This document shows, piece after piece, positions 49,585-58,809 of a DNA stretch of 64,000 nucleotides. Numbering within the stretch: the first letter of the stretch is position 1; every line of letters begins with the position of its first letter. Source of the stretch: Mycetocola_B reblochoni (GTDB taxonomy: Bacteria > Actinomycetota > Actinomycetes > Actinomycetales > Microbacteriaceae); contig NZ_RCUW01000008.1 in NCBI RefSeq assembly GCF_003667525.1, forward strand, positions 1 through 64,000, read 5' to 3'. The notes under the pieces are model-generated. The model was given only the letters and a program-made list of their open reading frames with translations, did not search any database and was not told where the DNA came from. Made by a program: the position numbers and the translations under genes.

Positions 49585-51294
49585 TCAGTCCGCGGCGACG
49601 CCGAGCAGGCGGGCTCGCACCTCGCGCCGCAGCACCTTGCCGATGAGCGAGCGGGGCAGCTCGTCGACGACCTCGATGCGACGCGGAACCTTGTAGGCCG
49701 CGAGTCGGGTCCGGCAGAAGTCCCTCAGTGCGGCGGCCGTCGCGACGGCGCCGTCCTCAAGCACCACCGCGGCCGCGACCATCTCGCCGCCCTGCGGTCG
49801 GGGCAGCGCGACAACGGCCGCGTCGGCCACGTCCGGGTGGGTCCGCAGGACCTCCTCCACCTCGCTCGGCGCGACGTTGAAGCCCCCGGTGATGATGAGC
49901 TCCTTGATCCGGTCGACGACCGTGACGAAGCCGTCGTCCGACACCGTCACGATGTCGCCCGTTCGCACCCAGCCGTCGGCGAGGAGCGTCTCCGCGGTCT
50001 CGTCCGGGCGGTGCCAGTAGCCGGCGAAAACCTGCGGTCCACGGATCAGCAGCTCGCCCTCCTCGCCGGGCGCCCTGTCCACGCTCGGGTCGTCCGGATC
50101 GACGACCCGGATGTCCGTCCCGGGGAACGGCACCCCCACCGTGCCCGGGCGCCGCGCCGGACCCATCGGGTTGCCGAGCGCGACCGGCGAGGTCTCGGTC
50201 ATGCCGTAGCCCTCGACGAGGAGCCCCCCGCTGGCCTCCTCCCACCGGTTGATCGTCGCCGTGGTCAACGTCATCGCACCCGAGATCGCGAAACGGACGC
50301 CCCCGAGGTCGAGCCGGCCCTCGTGCGCGGCGCGGGCGAGGCGGTCGTACACCGGAGGCACCGCGGGCAGGAACGTCGGCGGGCTCTTCTTCGCCGCCGC
50401 CACGACCAGGTCGACGTCGACCGTGGGGAACAGCACCAGCTTGGCGCCGATGCTCATCGCGAAGGTGCCGCAGAGCGTCATGCCGTAGGCGTGGAACATC
50501 GGCAGCAGCCCGTAGAACGTCTCGTCGCCCTCGCGCAGCTCCGGAACCCACGCCCTCCCCTGCGCCGCGTTGGCCCTGAGGTTGCGGTGCGTGAGCACGG
50601 CGGCCTTCGGCGTGCCCGTCGTTCCGCTGGTGTAGAGCAACAGCGCGGGGTCGCCCACCGCGGGTCCCGCCACGCGGCGCGGCAGACGGCGCGCGCCGAG
50701 CAGCCGCTCCCACGCCTCCACGCCTCGACGGGTCGGAGCGGACGTCAGCTTCGCCCTCGCCTCCCTGGCACGCCGGATCGGCAGTCGGAGCGCCAGGCGC
50801 GTCCCCCTCGGCATCGCGCGGGTCATGTCGACCGCGATGATGTGCCCCGGCCGGATGTCGGCGGGGAACTCGGCGACGACGTCGGCGACGGCGTCCCACA
50901 CGATCGCGACCGACGCGCCGTGGTCTTCGAACTGGTGCCGCAGCTCGCGCGGCGTATAGAGCGGGTTGTGCTCGACGACGATCGCGCCGAGGCGGATCGC
51001 GGCGTAGAAGGCGATGACGTGCTGGGGGCAGTTCGGCAGCACGAGAGCGACACGGTCGCCCCGGCGCACGCCGCGCGACCGCAGAGCGGACGCAACACGG
51101 GCGACCGCGTCGTCGAGCTCGCGATAGCTGGTCTGCGCCCCGAAGAACTCCAGCGCCGGGCGGCGTCCGAAGCGGCGCACGCTCGCCGCGAGCATCTCGG
51201 GAAGGGTCTCCGTCACCTCGTCGATGTCGTGAGGGACACCCTCGGGGTACGCGGCCAGCCAGGGGCGGTCGGCGAACGGGTGGGCAGACGTCAT
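49585..51294 (-). CDS. Long-chain fatty-acid-CoA ligase / AMP-dependent synthetase
   Basis: 569 residues. The ANL superfamily motifs are intact: the AMP-binding P-loop LLYTSGTTGTPKAAVLTHRN, VEGYGMTETSPVALGNP, DGWVRTGDIVTV, VDRIKELIITGGFNVAPSEV (hinge) and SLIGKVLRREVRAR with the catalytic Lys. It activates a fatty or carboxylic acid to its CoA ester through an adenylate. Which acid is not decided. ATG 51294 with GAGGTG before it is preferred over GTG 51297. It stands alone between the small protein and the dehydrogenase genes. Confidence 0.9.
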   Translation of the reverse strand: MTSAHPFADRPWLAAYPEGVPHDIDEVTETLPEMLAASVRRFGRRPALEFFGAQTSYRELDDAVARVASALRSRGVRRGDRVALVLPNCPQHVIAFYAAIRLGAIVVEHNPLYTPRELRHQFEDHGASVAIVWDAVADVVAEFPADIRPGHIIAVDMTRAMPRGTRLALRLPIRRAREARAKLTSAPTRRGVEAWERLLGARRLPRRVAGPAVGDPALLLYTSGTTGTPKAAVLTHRNLRANAAQGRAWVPELREGDETFYGLLPMFHAYGMTLCGTFAMSIGAKLVLFPTVDVDLVVAAAKKSPPTFLPAVPPVYDRLARAAHEGRLDLGGVRFAISGAMTLTTATINRWEEASGGLLVEGYGMTETSPVALGNPMGPARRPGTVGVPFPGTDIRVVDPDDPSVDRAPGEEGELLIRGPQVFAGYWHRPDETAETLLADGWVRTGDIVTVSDDGFVTVVDRIKELIITGGFNVAPSEVEEVLRTHPDVADAAVVALPRPQGGEMVAAAVVLEDGAVATAAALRDFCRTRLAAYKVPRRIEVVDELPRSLIGKVLRREVRARLLGVAAD

Positions 51295-51383
51295 CACGTC
51301 ACCTCTCGTCGAGATCGGGGAACCCCCACGCTACGCCCGCCACCATGCCGCGGGCTGAATGCAGGCCGGACGGATCGGCCGGA

Positions 51384-52781
51384 TCAGTCGAGCAGCAGCG
51401 CCGGCTCCTCGAGGATGCTGGCCACGTCGGCGAGGAAGCGGCTGGCCACGTCCCCGTCGACGACACGGTGGTCGAAGGAGGCGCCGAGGGTCGTCACGAA
51501 GCGCGGCCGCACCTCGCCCTCGAACACCCACGGCTTCTGCTTGATCGTGCCCAGCGCGACGATGCCGACCTCGCCGGGGTTGAGGATCGGCGTGCCCGTG
51601 TCCATCCCGAACACACCGATGTTGGTGATCGTGATCGTCCCGCCCTGCATGTCCTGCGGCGGGGTCTTGCCGTCGCGGGCCGTCAGGGTCAGCCGCTCGA
51701 GCGCCTGCGCCAGCTCGAGCAGGGTCATCGACTGCGCCTCCTTGACGTTCGGCACGATGAGCCCGCGCGGGGTCGCGGCGGCGACGCCGAGGTTGACGAA
51801 GTGCCTGACGATGATCTCTTCGTCCGTCCACGCGGCGTTCACCATCGGGTTGCGGCGCACGGCCCAGATGATCGCCTTGGCCACGACCAGAAGCGGCGAA
51901 ACCTTGACGCCGGCGAAGTCGGTCGAGGCCTTGAGCCGCTTGACGAACTCCATCGTGCGGGTGGCGTCGACGTCGACGAACAGGCTCACGTGCGGTGCCT
52001 CGTACGCGGAACGGACCATGGCGCTCGCGGTCATCTTGCGCACGCCCTTCACCGGGATGCGCTCCTCGCGCTCGTCCTTCCACGCCGGCGTCTCGATGTT
52101 GCGGAAGACGCTGGCCTGGCTCGCCTCGCGGACGACGTCGTCGCGGGTGATCTCTCCGACGAGGCCCGTGCCGACGACCGTGGTCAGGTCGACGCCGAGG
52201 TCCTTGGCCAGCTTCCGGATCGGGGGCTTGGCGATGACGGGGACGGCGGCGGCCGCCGGCACGGAGCGCGGCGCCGGACGCGAGGGCGCCGAACGCTGCA
52301 CCGGAGCCGCAGCGGGGGCGGCGGCGCGCGCGGCCGGCTGGTCGCCGGACGCGCCGTCGCGACGCTCGGCGCGGGTGCGGCCCCTGCGCCGCGAGCCGGC
52401 CGTGCCCTCCGAGCCGTAACCGACGAGGACGGCGCCGGAGCCCGCATCCTCGTCGGGGTCGGTCTCGACGCCCGCGGTCACCTCGACCGGCTCGGTGACG
52501 AGCGAGTCGGAGACGGGGGCGCCGTCGCCGTCGTCGTCGCCCTCCCCGTCGATCCGGACGATCGCGGTGCCGACGTCGACCGTCGTGCCCTCCTCGACGA
52601 GGAGGGCGCCGACGACACCGGCGTAGGGGGACGGGAGCTCGACGAGCGACTTGGCGGTCTCGATCTCGACGATGACCTGGTTGACCTCGACCGTGTCCCC
52701 CGCGGCGACCCTCCACGAGACGATCTCGGCCTCGGTCAGGCCCTCGCCGACGTCGGGGAGGGTGAAGAACTGTTCAGACAT
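51384..52781 (-). CDS. bkdC: 2-oxoacid dehydrogenase E2 (dihydrolipoamide acyltransferase)
   Basis: 465 residues. One lipoyl domain (1-78) carries the lipoyl lysine Lys44 in EIETAKSLVELP. A long Ala/Pro/Glu/Arg-rich linker follows, then the E1/E3-binding domain (about 185-225, PPIRKLAKDLGVDLTTVVGT) and the catalytic domain, with GVRKMTASAMVRSAYEAPHV and the active-site SFDHRVVDGDVASRFL. With separate E1 alpha and beta genes beside it, it is most likely of the branched-chain 2-oxoacid type. No E3 is nearby; it would be shared from elsewhere. Confidence 0.9.
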   Translation of the reverse strand: MSEQFFTLPDVGEGLTEAEIVSWRVAAGDTVEVNQVIVEIETAKSLVELPSPYAGVVGALLVEEGTTVDVGTAIVRIDGEGDDDGDGAPVSDSLVTEPVEVTAGVETDPDEDAGSGAVLVGYGSEGTAGSRRRGRTRAERRDGASGDQPAARAAAPAAAPVQRSAPSRPAPRSVPAAAAVPVIAKPPIRKLAKDLGVDLTTVVGTGLVGEITRDDVVREASQASVFRNIETPAWKDEREERIPVKGVRKMTASAMVRSAYEAPHVSLFVDVDATRTMEFVKRLKASTDFAGVKVSPLLVVAKAIIWAVRRNPMVNAAWTDEEIIVRHFVNLGVAAATPRGLIVPNVKEAQSMTLLELAQALERLTLTARDGKTPPQDMQGGTITITNIGVFGMDTGTPILNPGEVGIVALGTIKQKPWVFEGEVRPRFVTTLGASFDHRVVDGDVASRFLADVASILEEPALLLD

Positions 52782-52805
52782 GAAGACTCCTGCGGGTGGG
52801 CCGAG

Positions 52806-53894
52806 CTAGTAGGCGAGGGAGCGGTCGATGGCCTCGAGGACCCTGTCCGCGTCGGGGACGAAGAACCCCTCCAGCTTCGCCGCGGGGAACGGGGCGTCGA
52901 AGCCGGAGACCCGCAGCACGGGCGCCTCCAGCGAGTAGAAGGCCTTCTCCGTGATCGTCGCGGCGATCTCCGAGCCGAGCGAGACGTTGCCGTTGGCCTC
53001 CTGCGCCAGGACGAGTCGGCCCGTCCGGCGAACGCTCTCCAGGATCGGCTCGAAGTCGACCGGTGACAGCGACCGCAGGTCGACCACCTCGGCGCTAATG
53101 CCCTCCGCGGCGGCGATCTCCGCCGCCTGCAGCAGGGTCGAGACCATCGCCCCGTGACCGAGCAGGGTGACGTCGTCGCCCCGGCGGACCACCCGTGCGC
53201 TGTGCAGTGGCGCCGCGGAACCGCCGAGGTCCACCTCGCCCTTCGGCCAGTACCGGCTCTTCGGCTCGAAGAACAGAACCGGGTCGGGCGAGGCGATGGC
53301 CTCCTGGATCATCCAGTAGGCGTCGTTCGGCGTCGAGGGGCTCACCAGCCGCAGGCCGGGCGTGTGAGCGAAGTAGGCCTCGGGGCTCTCCTGGTGGTGC
53401 TCGACCGCGCCGATCCTGCCGCCGTACGGCACCCGGATCACGACCGGCATGTCGATGGCACCGCGGTGCCGGGCGATCATCCGCGACAGCTGCGTGGTGA
53501 TCTGGTTGAAGGCGGGGAAGATGAAGCCGTCGAACTGGATCTCGCACACCGGACGGTAGCCGCGCATCGCCATCCCGATGGCCGTGCCGACGATGCCGGA
53601 CTCGGCCAGGGGGGTGTCGCGGACGCGCTCGGCACCGAACTCCGCGTGCAGTCCCTCGGTCACACGGAAGACCCCGCCGAGCGGGCCGATGTCCTCGCCC
53701 ATGAGCAGGACGCGCTCGTCGGCGAGCATCGCCTGGCGCAGTCCGGAGTTGATGGCCTTCGCCATCGTCAGCGTCGCCGTGCGGGGCTCGTCGACGGCAC
53801 CGGAGGGGGTCTCGGGCGCCGACGGGACGGACGAGCCGCCCACCGCGTCGGACGCGGCCGGGACGGAGGGCTCGGTACGGGACGTGGTGCTCAT
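52806..53894 (-). CDS. bkdB: 2-oxoacid dehydrogenase E1 component beta subunit
   Basis: 362 residues. After a 50-residue Ser/Pro/Ala-rich leader, the transketolase-like domain has ERVLLMGEDIGPLGGVFRVT, RVRDTPLAESGIVGTAIGMA, QFDGFIFPAFNQITTQLSRM and PVVIRVPYGGRIGAVEHHQE. The C-terminal transketolase domain has VTLLGHGAMVSTLLQAAE and RLVLAQEANGNVSLGSEI. It joins E1 alpha in an alpha2-beta2 TPP enzyme that decarboxylates branched-chain 2-oxoacids. The ATG shares a base with the E1 alpha stop (TGATG). Confidence 0.92.
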   Translation of the reverse strand: MSTTSRTEPSVPAASDAVGGSSVPSAPETPSGAVDEPRTATLTMAKAINSGLRQAMLADERVLLMGEDIGPLGGVFRVTEGLHAEFGAERVRDTPLAESGIVGTAIGMAMRGYRPVCEIQFDGFIFPAFNQITTQLSRMIARHRGAIDMPVVIRVPYGGRIGAVEHHQESPEAYFAHTPGLRLVSPSTPNDAYWMIQEAIASPDPVLFFEPKSRYWPKGEVDLGGSAAPLHSARVVRRGDDVTLLGHGAMVSTLLQAAEIAAAEGISAEVVDLRSLSPVDFEPILESVRRTGRLVLAQEANGNVSLGSEIAATITEKAFYSLEAPVLRVSGFDAPFPAAKLEGFFVPDADRVLEAIDRSLAY

Positions 53895-55027
53895 CACTCG
53901 GCCTCCATCTGGCGCTCGTAGTCGTCGAGCCACGCGCTCTGCTCGTCGATGCGGGGGTGGTCTTGCGCGTACACGTGGTCGAAGATCTCCTCCCTCCCCG
54001 GGGGCTGGAGGGCGAGGGCGCGGCGGCGGACGTCGGAGGCGAAGTCGGCCGCGTCGGCGTCGGCCCGGGCCAGCAGCGCCTCGTCCGCGCCCTTCGCGAG
54101 GAGGTAGGCGTCGAAGCGGGCGATCGGGTCCCTGGTGCTCCAGTAGTCGACCTCGTCGTTGAGCCGGTACTTGGTGGGGTCGTCACTGGTCGTGTGCGCG
54201 CCCATCCGGTAGGTCAGTGCCTCGATGTACGCCGGCCCGAGCCCGGAGCGGGCCTCGTCCAGGTGATGCGCGGTGACCGCGTAGGAGGCGAGCACGTCGT
54301 TGCCGTCGATCTGCACACCGGGGATGCCGAAGCCGCCCGGCCGGTTGACCAGCGGCACCCGCGACTGCCGCTCGACGGGCACCGAGATGGCCCAGTGGTT
54401 GTTCTGCAGGAAGAACACCTGGGGCGTCTGGTAGCTGGCGGCGAAGACGAGCGACTCGCTCGCGTCCCCCTCCGAGGTGGACCCGTCGCCGAAGTAGACG
54501 AGCACGGCCTCGTCGCGGTCGACGTCGCCCGTGGCGCACGCGCCGTCCAGACCGATCCCCATCGCGTAGCCGGTGGCGTGAAGCGTCTGCGCCGCGAGGA
54601 CGAGGGTGTAGAGGTGCGTGTTGCCGTTGGACGGGTCGGTCGGGTCCCAGCCCCCGTTGCTCAGGCCCTTCATCAGCCGGACGATGTCGATCGGGTCGAC
54701 GCCCCTGATCACCGGGACGATGTGCTCCCGGTACGACGGGAAGATGTGGTCCTGCGCCCTCGCGGCCCTGCCGGAGCCGACCTGTGCGCCCTCCTGGCCC
54801 CTGGACGGCGGCCAGAGCGCCATCTGGCCCTGCCGCTGCAGGTTGGTCGCCTCGGTGTCGAGGGCGCGGGAGAAGCGCATGTCGCGCAGGAAAGTCGTGT
54901 GGTCGTCGTCGCCGAGCGCGTCGAGGCGCTCCAGGTAGGGCTCCGCGCTCGCGGTGGGGGCGAAGCGACCGTTCTCGTCGAGGAAACGGACGGTGTCGGC
55001 GGCGATCTCGTGCGGTGCTGATGCCAT
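53894..55027 (-). CDS. bkdA: 2-oxoacid dehydrogenase E1 component alpha subunit
   Basis: 377 residues. MRFSRALDTEATNLQRQGQM is the start of the alpha fold. The TPP-binding motif is GDGSTSEGDASESLVFAASY ending in NNHWAIS (GDG...NN). YRMGAHTTSDDPTKYR is the phosphorylation-loop region of the branched-chain type. These residues separate it from pyruvate E1. First of the E1 alpha-E1 beta-E2 operon; leucine, valine and isoleucine breakdown would feed branched-chain fatty acid synthesis, typical of the membranes of these bacteria. ATG 55027 follows the aminotransferase stop by 9 bp. Confidence 0.92.
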   Translation of the reverse strand: MASAPHEIAADTVRFLDENGRFAPTASAEPYLERLDALGDDDHTTFLRDMRFSRALDTEATNLQRQGQMALWPPSRGQEGAQVGSGRAARAQDHIFPSYREHIVPVIRGVDPIDIVRLMKGLSNGGWDPTDPSNGNTHLYTLVLAAQTLHATGYAMGIGLDGACATGDVDRDEAVLVYFGDGSTSEGDASESLVFAASYQTPQVFFLQNNHWAISVPVERQSRVPLVNRPGGFGIPGVQIDGNDVLASYAVTAHHLDEARSGLGPAYIEALTYRMGAHTTSDDPTKYRLNDEVDYWSTRDPIARFDAYLLAKGADEALLARADADAADFASDVRRRALALQPPGREEIFDHVYAQDHPRIDEQSAWLDDYERQMEAE

Positions 55028-55036
55028 CGTCTTAGG

Positions 55037-56155
55037 CTAACCCTTCCGTGACGGGCCGCCCAGGAGCGGGTGTCCCGGCTCCAGGAGGGCGACGATCTCT
55101 GCGGCGGCGGCGGTCAGGCGCGCCGTCGCCTCCTGCTCCCCGATGCTGATGCGGACCCCGGAGCCGGGGAACGCCCGTCCGATGATCCCGTGCCGTTCGA
55201 GCACTCCGGCGACGGCCCCGGTCTGCTCCCCCGCGTCGAGCCAGAGGAAGTTGCCGTGCGGCTCGGGCACGCGCAGCCCCGCGGCGCGGACCGCGTCGAG
55301 CTGTTCGGACCGGCGCCCGACGAGCACGGAGACGCGCTCGAGCATCTCGTCGTCCCGCGCGAGCGACTCCAGGGCGGCGTTCTCGGCGAGACCGGTGACG
55401 GCGAGCGGGATCGCGGTCGACCTGGCGGCGTCGAGGAGGGCCCTGTCGCCGATCGCATAGCCGACGCGCAGACCCGCGAGGCCGTAGGCCTTGCTGAAGG
55501 TCCGCAGCAGGACGACGTTCGGGTGCTCCCTGACGATGCTCGCCCCGTCGGCGATGGACGGGTCGACGACGAACTCGCGATACGCCTCGTCGAGGATGAC
55601 GAGCACGGACTCCGGGACACGGTCGAGGAACGAACGCAGCTCCGTCTCGGTGACGATCGACCCGGTCGGATTGTTGGGCGAGCAGACGATGACGGCCCTC
55701 GTGCGGTCACCGATGGCGTCGGCCATGGCGTCGAGGTCGTGCCGGTGGTCGGCGGTGAGGGGCACCTGGACGCTCGTCGCACCGGTCACGGTCACGAGCG
55801 AGGGGTACGCCTCGAAGGAGCGCCACGGGTAGACGACCTCGTCGCCCGCTCCTGCGACGGCGAGGAGGAGCTGGGCGATCAGCGAGACCGAGCCCGCTCC
55901 GACGTGCACCTCGTCGACGTCGACGTCGAAGCGGGCCGCGAGCGCGGCGCGAAGCCTGGCGGCCGTGGCGTCGGGGTAGCGGTTGATGGCTCCGTCCCCG
56001 ACAGCGGCCTCGACCACGCCGGGAAGGGGCGGGAAGGGGTTCTCATTGCTCGACAGTTTGAGCGCGTCGCTCGCGGCCGGGCGGCCCTGCCGGTACGCGG
56101 GAAGCCCGGCGATCTCCGGCCGCAGCCGCACCTGGGTCCGAGTCGTTGATGTCAC
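55037..56155 (-). CDS. Histidinol-phosphate/aromatic aminotransferase family protein
   Basis: 372 residues, PLP fold type I: KLSSNENPFPPLPGVVEAAV, RYPDATAARLRAALAARFDV, IVCSPNNPTGSIVTETELRS, VLVILDEAYREFV, and the Schiff-base lysine in TFSKAYGLAGLRVGY. It is HisC-like, but in actinobacteria a copy away from the his operon and next to the bkd genes is often an aromatic amino-acid transaminase (Pat), and could also make branched-chain 2-oxoacids. The start is GTG 56155. It probably heads the E1/E2 operon. Confidence 0.88.
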   Translation of the reverse strand: MTSTTRTQVRLRPEIAGLPAYRQGRPAASDALKLSSNENPFPPLPGVVEAAVGDGAINRYPDATAARLRAALAARFDVDVDEVHVGAGSVSLIAQLLLAVAGAGDEVVYPWRSFEAYPSLVTVTGATSVQVPLTADHRHDLDAMADAIGDRTRAVIVCSPNNPTGSIVTETELRSFLDRVPESVLVILDEAYREFVVDPSIADGASIVREHPNVVLLRTFSKAYGLAGLRVGYAIGDRALLDAARSTAIPLAVTGLAENAALESLARDDEMLERVSVLVGRRSEQLDAVRAAGLRVPEPHGNFLWLDAGEQTGAVAGVLERHGIIGRAFPGSGVRISIGEQEATARLTAAAAEIVALLEPGHPLLGGPSRKG

Positions 56156-56218
56156 CCGTCGAGTCTACGGCCGCCCGATTCGGCCCCGAGAATATTGCGG
56201 CCGTGTGAGTATGGCGTC

Positions 56219-56608
56219 ATGACCGGTTTCCTGCTCCGCATCGTCACCAACGCCGTCGCCATCTGGCTGACCACCCTGCTGCTCGCGGGCGTCAGCGTCC
56301 GCGCCTTCGCCGACGGTGTCGGGCCGGAGCTGCTCAGCTACGCGGTGGTCGCGCTCGTGTTCGCGGTGGTGAACGCCGTCATCGGCACGGTGATCCGGAT
56401 CGTCGCCTTCCCCCTCTACGTGCTCACGCTCGGACTGATCTCGTTCCTCGTCAACGGGCTGCTCCTGCTGATCACCGCGGGGGTGACGTCGTGGTTCGGC
56501 TTCGGCCTCGTCGTGGACGGATTCTGGTGGGGTGTCCTGGGGGCGCTCCTGATCTCGGTCTTCAACGCCCTCCTGAACTCGGTGCTCCGGACCGCCCGCG
56601 ACGACTGA
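56219..56608 (+). CDS. Mycobacterial 4-TM phage holin family (PF04020-like) membrane protein
   Basis: 129 residues with four hydrophobic helices: FLLRIVTNAVAIWLTTLLLA, LSYAVVALVFAVVNAVIGTV, FPLYVLTLGLISFLVNGLLL and FWWGVLGALLISVFNALLNS. This is the small four-helix family named after phage holins, but widespread on bacterial chromosomes and not tied to phage. Its role is unknown. ATG 56219 is preceded by a weak GTGAGT. Its last 47 bases overlap, tail to tail, the end of the gene at 56562. Confidence 0.85.
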   Translation: MTGFLLRIVTNAVAIWLTTLLLAGVSVRAFADGVGPELLSYAVVALVFAVVNAVIGTVIRIVAFPLYVLTLGLISFLVNGLLLLITAGVTSWFGFGLVVDGFWWGVLGALLISVFNALLNSVLRTARDD

Positions 56609-57758
56609 GCTCCGTGTGCTCGGTGAGCCGGTATCCCCGGCTCTCGCCTACCGCTCCGGGCGGCACGATCGCGGAGACGTGGCCGACCACTCGCGGGTCG
56701 GCCGCCCGGTCGGCCGCCGAGGCGGTCCGCAGGTAGCGTTCCCGTGCGTGCCCCGCGGCGCCGACGGCGGCGGCCGCCCCGGCACCGCTCGGTGCCGTGA
56801 CGACGACGCGGCCAGGGTCGTGGCCACTCGGCTCACCGCCGGACAGGACAGGCACGGGATCGTCCGAGTGGCGCACGGTGAGAGCCGCCACACCCCGGCC
56901 GGGCACGATGCCGTCGCCGGGTGAGCCGAAGCCCGTGGTGGATTCGACGGGGAAACGCCCGTCCGCCGCGATGCGCGAGGCGATGAGCGCACCCTGGCTG
57001 TAGCCGACGAGGTGCACACGATCCCCCTCCGCGACCCCCGCGTCGGACAGCGCCTGCTCCACCGCCCGCTGCGAGGCGCCGACCCGGCCGGACACCCCCG
57101 CGAGGTTGCTCGAGAGGTCGAAGGGTTCGGACCCGTCGGGGTCGTCCCGTGTTCCGGAGATGTAGGCGACGACCGTGTCCGATCCCCCGCGGGAGCCCGG
57201 ATACCTGTCGATGCGCAGCTGCGGGCCGCCGTCGGGGATGCGCTCCAGGTGGGCGGCCAACGTCGCCGGGGCCCTGACCGGCTCGGGATCCCCCGCCCGA
57301 GCGGAGACCGGCCCCTCCCCCGCCCCGGAGAGCCGCGCAGCAATAGCTGCATATCGCCGAGCGGAGCGGGGGTCGGCTCTGGCGCCCACGACTCGCTCGG
57401 TCGCCAGGACGACGAACGCGGCCGCTCCGACGGGCTCGGCATAGCCCGACGCGACCGGAGCGAAGCCTGGCCCGGCAGCGCTCAGTCCCGCGCTGATGGC
57501 GGTCTCGCCCTCCTCGCTGCGCTCGGCCGCCTGCCGGAGCGTCCGGGCCAGGCGCACGCAGTCCTCCACGAGCACCGCGAGCGCTCCCCGCGCCTGGACG
57601 AAGCCCTCTCCGCCGAGACCGTCGTGCCGTCCGCAGTCGTCCAGGCAGGACTGCAGTTGCTCGGCACGATCCCACACGGCCGCGGCCGCGGTGAAGAGCC
57701 GGTCGGTGTCGACCGAGATGAAACCGCTCGTGACCACCGGACTCGGGTCCTCGCTCAC
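56562..57758 (-). CDS. Hydrolase with WXG100-like N-terminus and GYSQG nucleophile elbow
   Basis: 398 residues. The first 90 (FISVDTDRLFTAAAAVWDRA, ALAVLVEDCVRLARTLRQAA) form a helical hairpin-like part resembling ESX/WXG100 or TNT-substrate N-termini. The middle has the alpha/beta hydrolase nucleophile in VHLVGYSQGALIAS (Ser in GYSQG), preceded by DTVVAYISGTRDDPDG; TVRHSDDPVPVL probably supplies the Asp. It could be a lipase or esterase secreted by a type VII-like system. GTG 57758 has GGGAGG five bases before it and lies 20 bp after the stop of the small WXG-like gene. Confidence 0.7.
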   Translation of the reverse strand: MSEDPSPVVTSGFISVDTDRLFTAAAAVWDRAEQLQSCLDDCGRHDGLGGEGFVQARGALAVLVEDCVRLARTLRQAAERSEEGETAISAGLSAAGPGFAPVASGYAEPVGAAAFVVLATERVVGARADPRSARRYAAIAARLSGAGEGPVSARAGDPEPVRAPATLAAHLERIPDGGPQLRIDRYPGSRGGSDTVVAYISGTRDDPDGSEPFDLSSNLAGVSGRVGASQRAVEQALSDAGVAEGDRVHLVGYSQGALIASRIAADGRFPVESTTGFGSPGDGIVPGRGVAALTVRHSDDPVPVLSGGEPSGHDPGRVVVTAPSGAGAAAAVGAAGHARERYLRTASAADRAADPRVVGHVSAIVPPGAVGESRGYRLTEHTELSRRGRSGAPSSGGR

Positions 57759-57777
57759 TCGGACCTCCCCCGCGTCG

Positions 57778-58023
57778 TCAGCCCGCGACGAGAACCGCGG
57801 CGTCCAGCAGGGCGACGACGCGGCGATGACTGTCGCCGATCTCGACGAGACGCGCCGCACAGGCCGCCGCCGCCGGCGAGTGCCAGGGTGCGGCCAGATC
57901 GAGGATCCGCGGACCCAGATCGATCGAGCGGACGCGGTCGACCAGCTCCGTCGCCGCACCCCCGTCCGACACGGCCGACAGGAACGGCGCTCCCCCCGGC
58001 AGATCCCGACCCCAGTACTCCAC
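57778..58023 (-). CDS. Small WXG100-like protein
   Basis: 81 residues. After an N-terminal part, RILDLAAPWHSPAAAACAARL has a Trp-His-Ser turn between helices, as in WXG100-like proteins (usual length 80-110). The rest is a helix (GDSHRRVVALLDAAVLVAG). It precedes a hydrolase with a similar helical N-terminus, so the two may form a complex as an effector and partner. GTG 58023 has GGGGA before it. No ESX ATPase or core secretion gene is in the window. Confidence 0.65.
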   Translation of the reverse strand: MEYWGRDLPGGAPFLSAVSDGGAATELVDRVRSIDLGPRILDLAAPWHSPAAAACAARLVEIGDSHRRVVALLDAAVLVAG

Positions 58024-58239
58024 TCCCCGCGTCCTTTCCCGCGCCGCTGTGTCCGCCGATCGTCCCCATCCCGTACCCCCTCGTGCTGCCTGCCGTCGTC
58101 GCTGTCCACGCGTCGCAGACTGCACCCGACAGGGCGGTGCGGACGCCGTGCACGGCGCATTGTGCACGACGGGCCGCGTCTCCCCCTCGGGGAGGGTTTC
58201 GGCAGCACGGCGTGGCGCGGTCACGCCGCGTCCATCACA

Positions 58240-58758
58240 ATGGGTGGCATGCTGCCCCCACGCCTGGCCCAGAACGATCGCTTCGGCATCGCTTTTGTCT
58301 GCGCGGGGAACATCTGCCGCTCCCCCATGGCCGAGGCGATCTTCCAGCATCAGGTCAGCACGGCGGGGCTCCAGGATCACGTCGCGGTCCGGTCGGCTGG
58401 CATCGGGGACTGGCACGTCGGAGAGCCTCCCGACCACCGCACGCTCGAGGCGCTGACCCGTCACGGGTACCCGCTCCTCGGGCGGCGCGCCCAGCAGTTC
58501 GATCCGGCCTGGTTCCCCGATCTCGACCTCGTCGTCGCGCTCGACAGCAGTCACGAGCGGGCGCTGCGCGACTGGGCGCCGAGCGAGTCGGACAGGAGCA
58601 AGGTCGCCACTCTGCTCAGTTTCGACCCTGCACAGGCCGCATCCCGCGACGTCCCCGACCCCTATTACCGCGACGATGCGGCGTTCGAGCAGGTTTTGGG
58701 CATGATTGAGGAAGCGTCGGCGCAGCTGTTCCGCCAGATCAGGCCGGCGATCACCTGA
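58240..58758 (+). CDS. Low-molecular-weight protein tyrosine phosphatase
   Basis: 172 residues. The CX5R active-site loop is VCAGNICRSPMAEAIF, with the nucleophile Cys and the Arg; DPYY near the C-terminus (VPDPYYRDDAAF) carries the general acid Asp. Members of this family dephosphorylate tyrosine kinases for exopolysaccharide or act as virulence-type phosphatases. Either ATG 58240 or ATG 58249 is possible. It is 51 bp before purB on the same strand. Confidence 0.87.
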   Translation: MGGMLPPRLAQNDRFGIAFVCAGNICRSPMAEAIFQHQVSTAGLQDHVAVRSAGIGDWHVGEPPDHRTLEALTRHGYPLLGRRAQQFDPAWFPDLDLVVALDSSHERALRDWAPSESDRSKVATLLSFDPAQAASRDVPDPYYRDDAAFEQVLGMIEEASAQLFRQIRPAIT

Positions 58759-58809
58759 TCACGCCGGCCGTTCGCTGACCACACCAGTCATCCACTAGGG
58801 AGCCAACCG

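Noticed and set aside
56219..56608. Prophage remnant because of the holin-like protein
   Set aside because: The four-helix family is common on chromosomes, and no lysin, integrase or phage structural gene is near.
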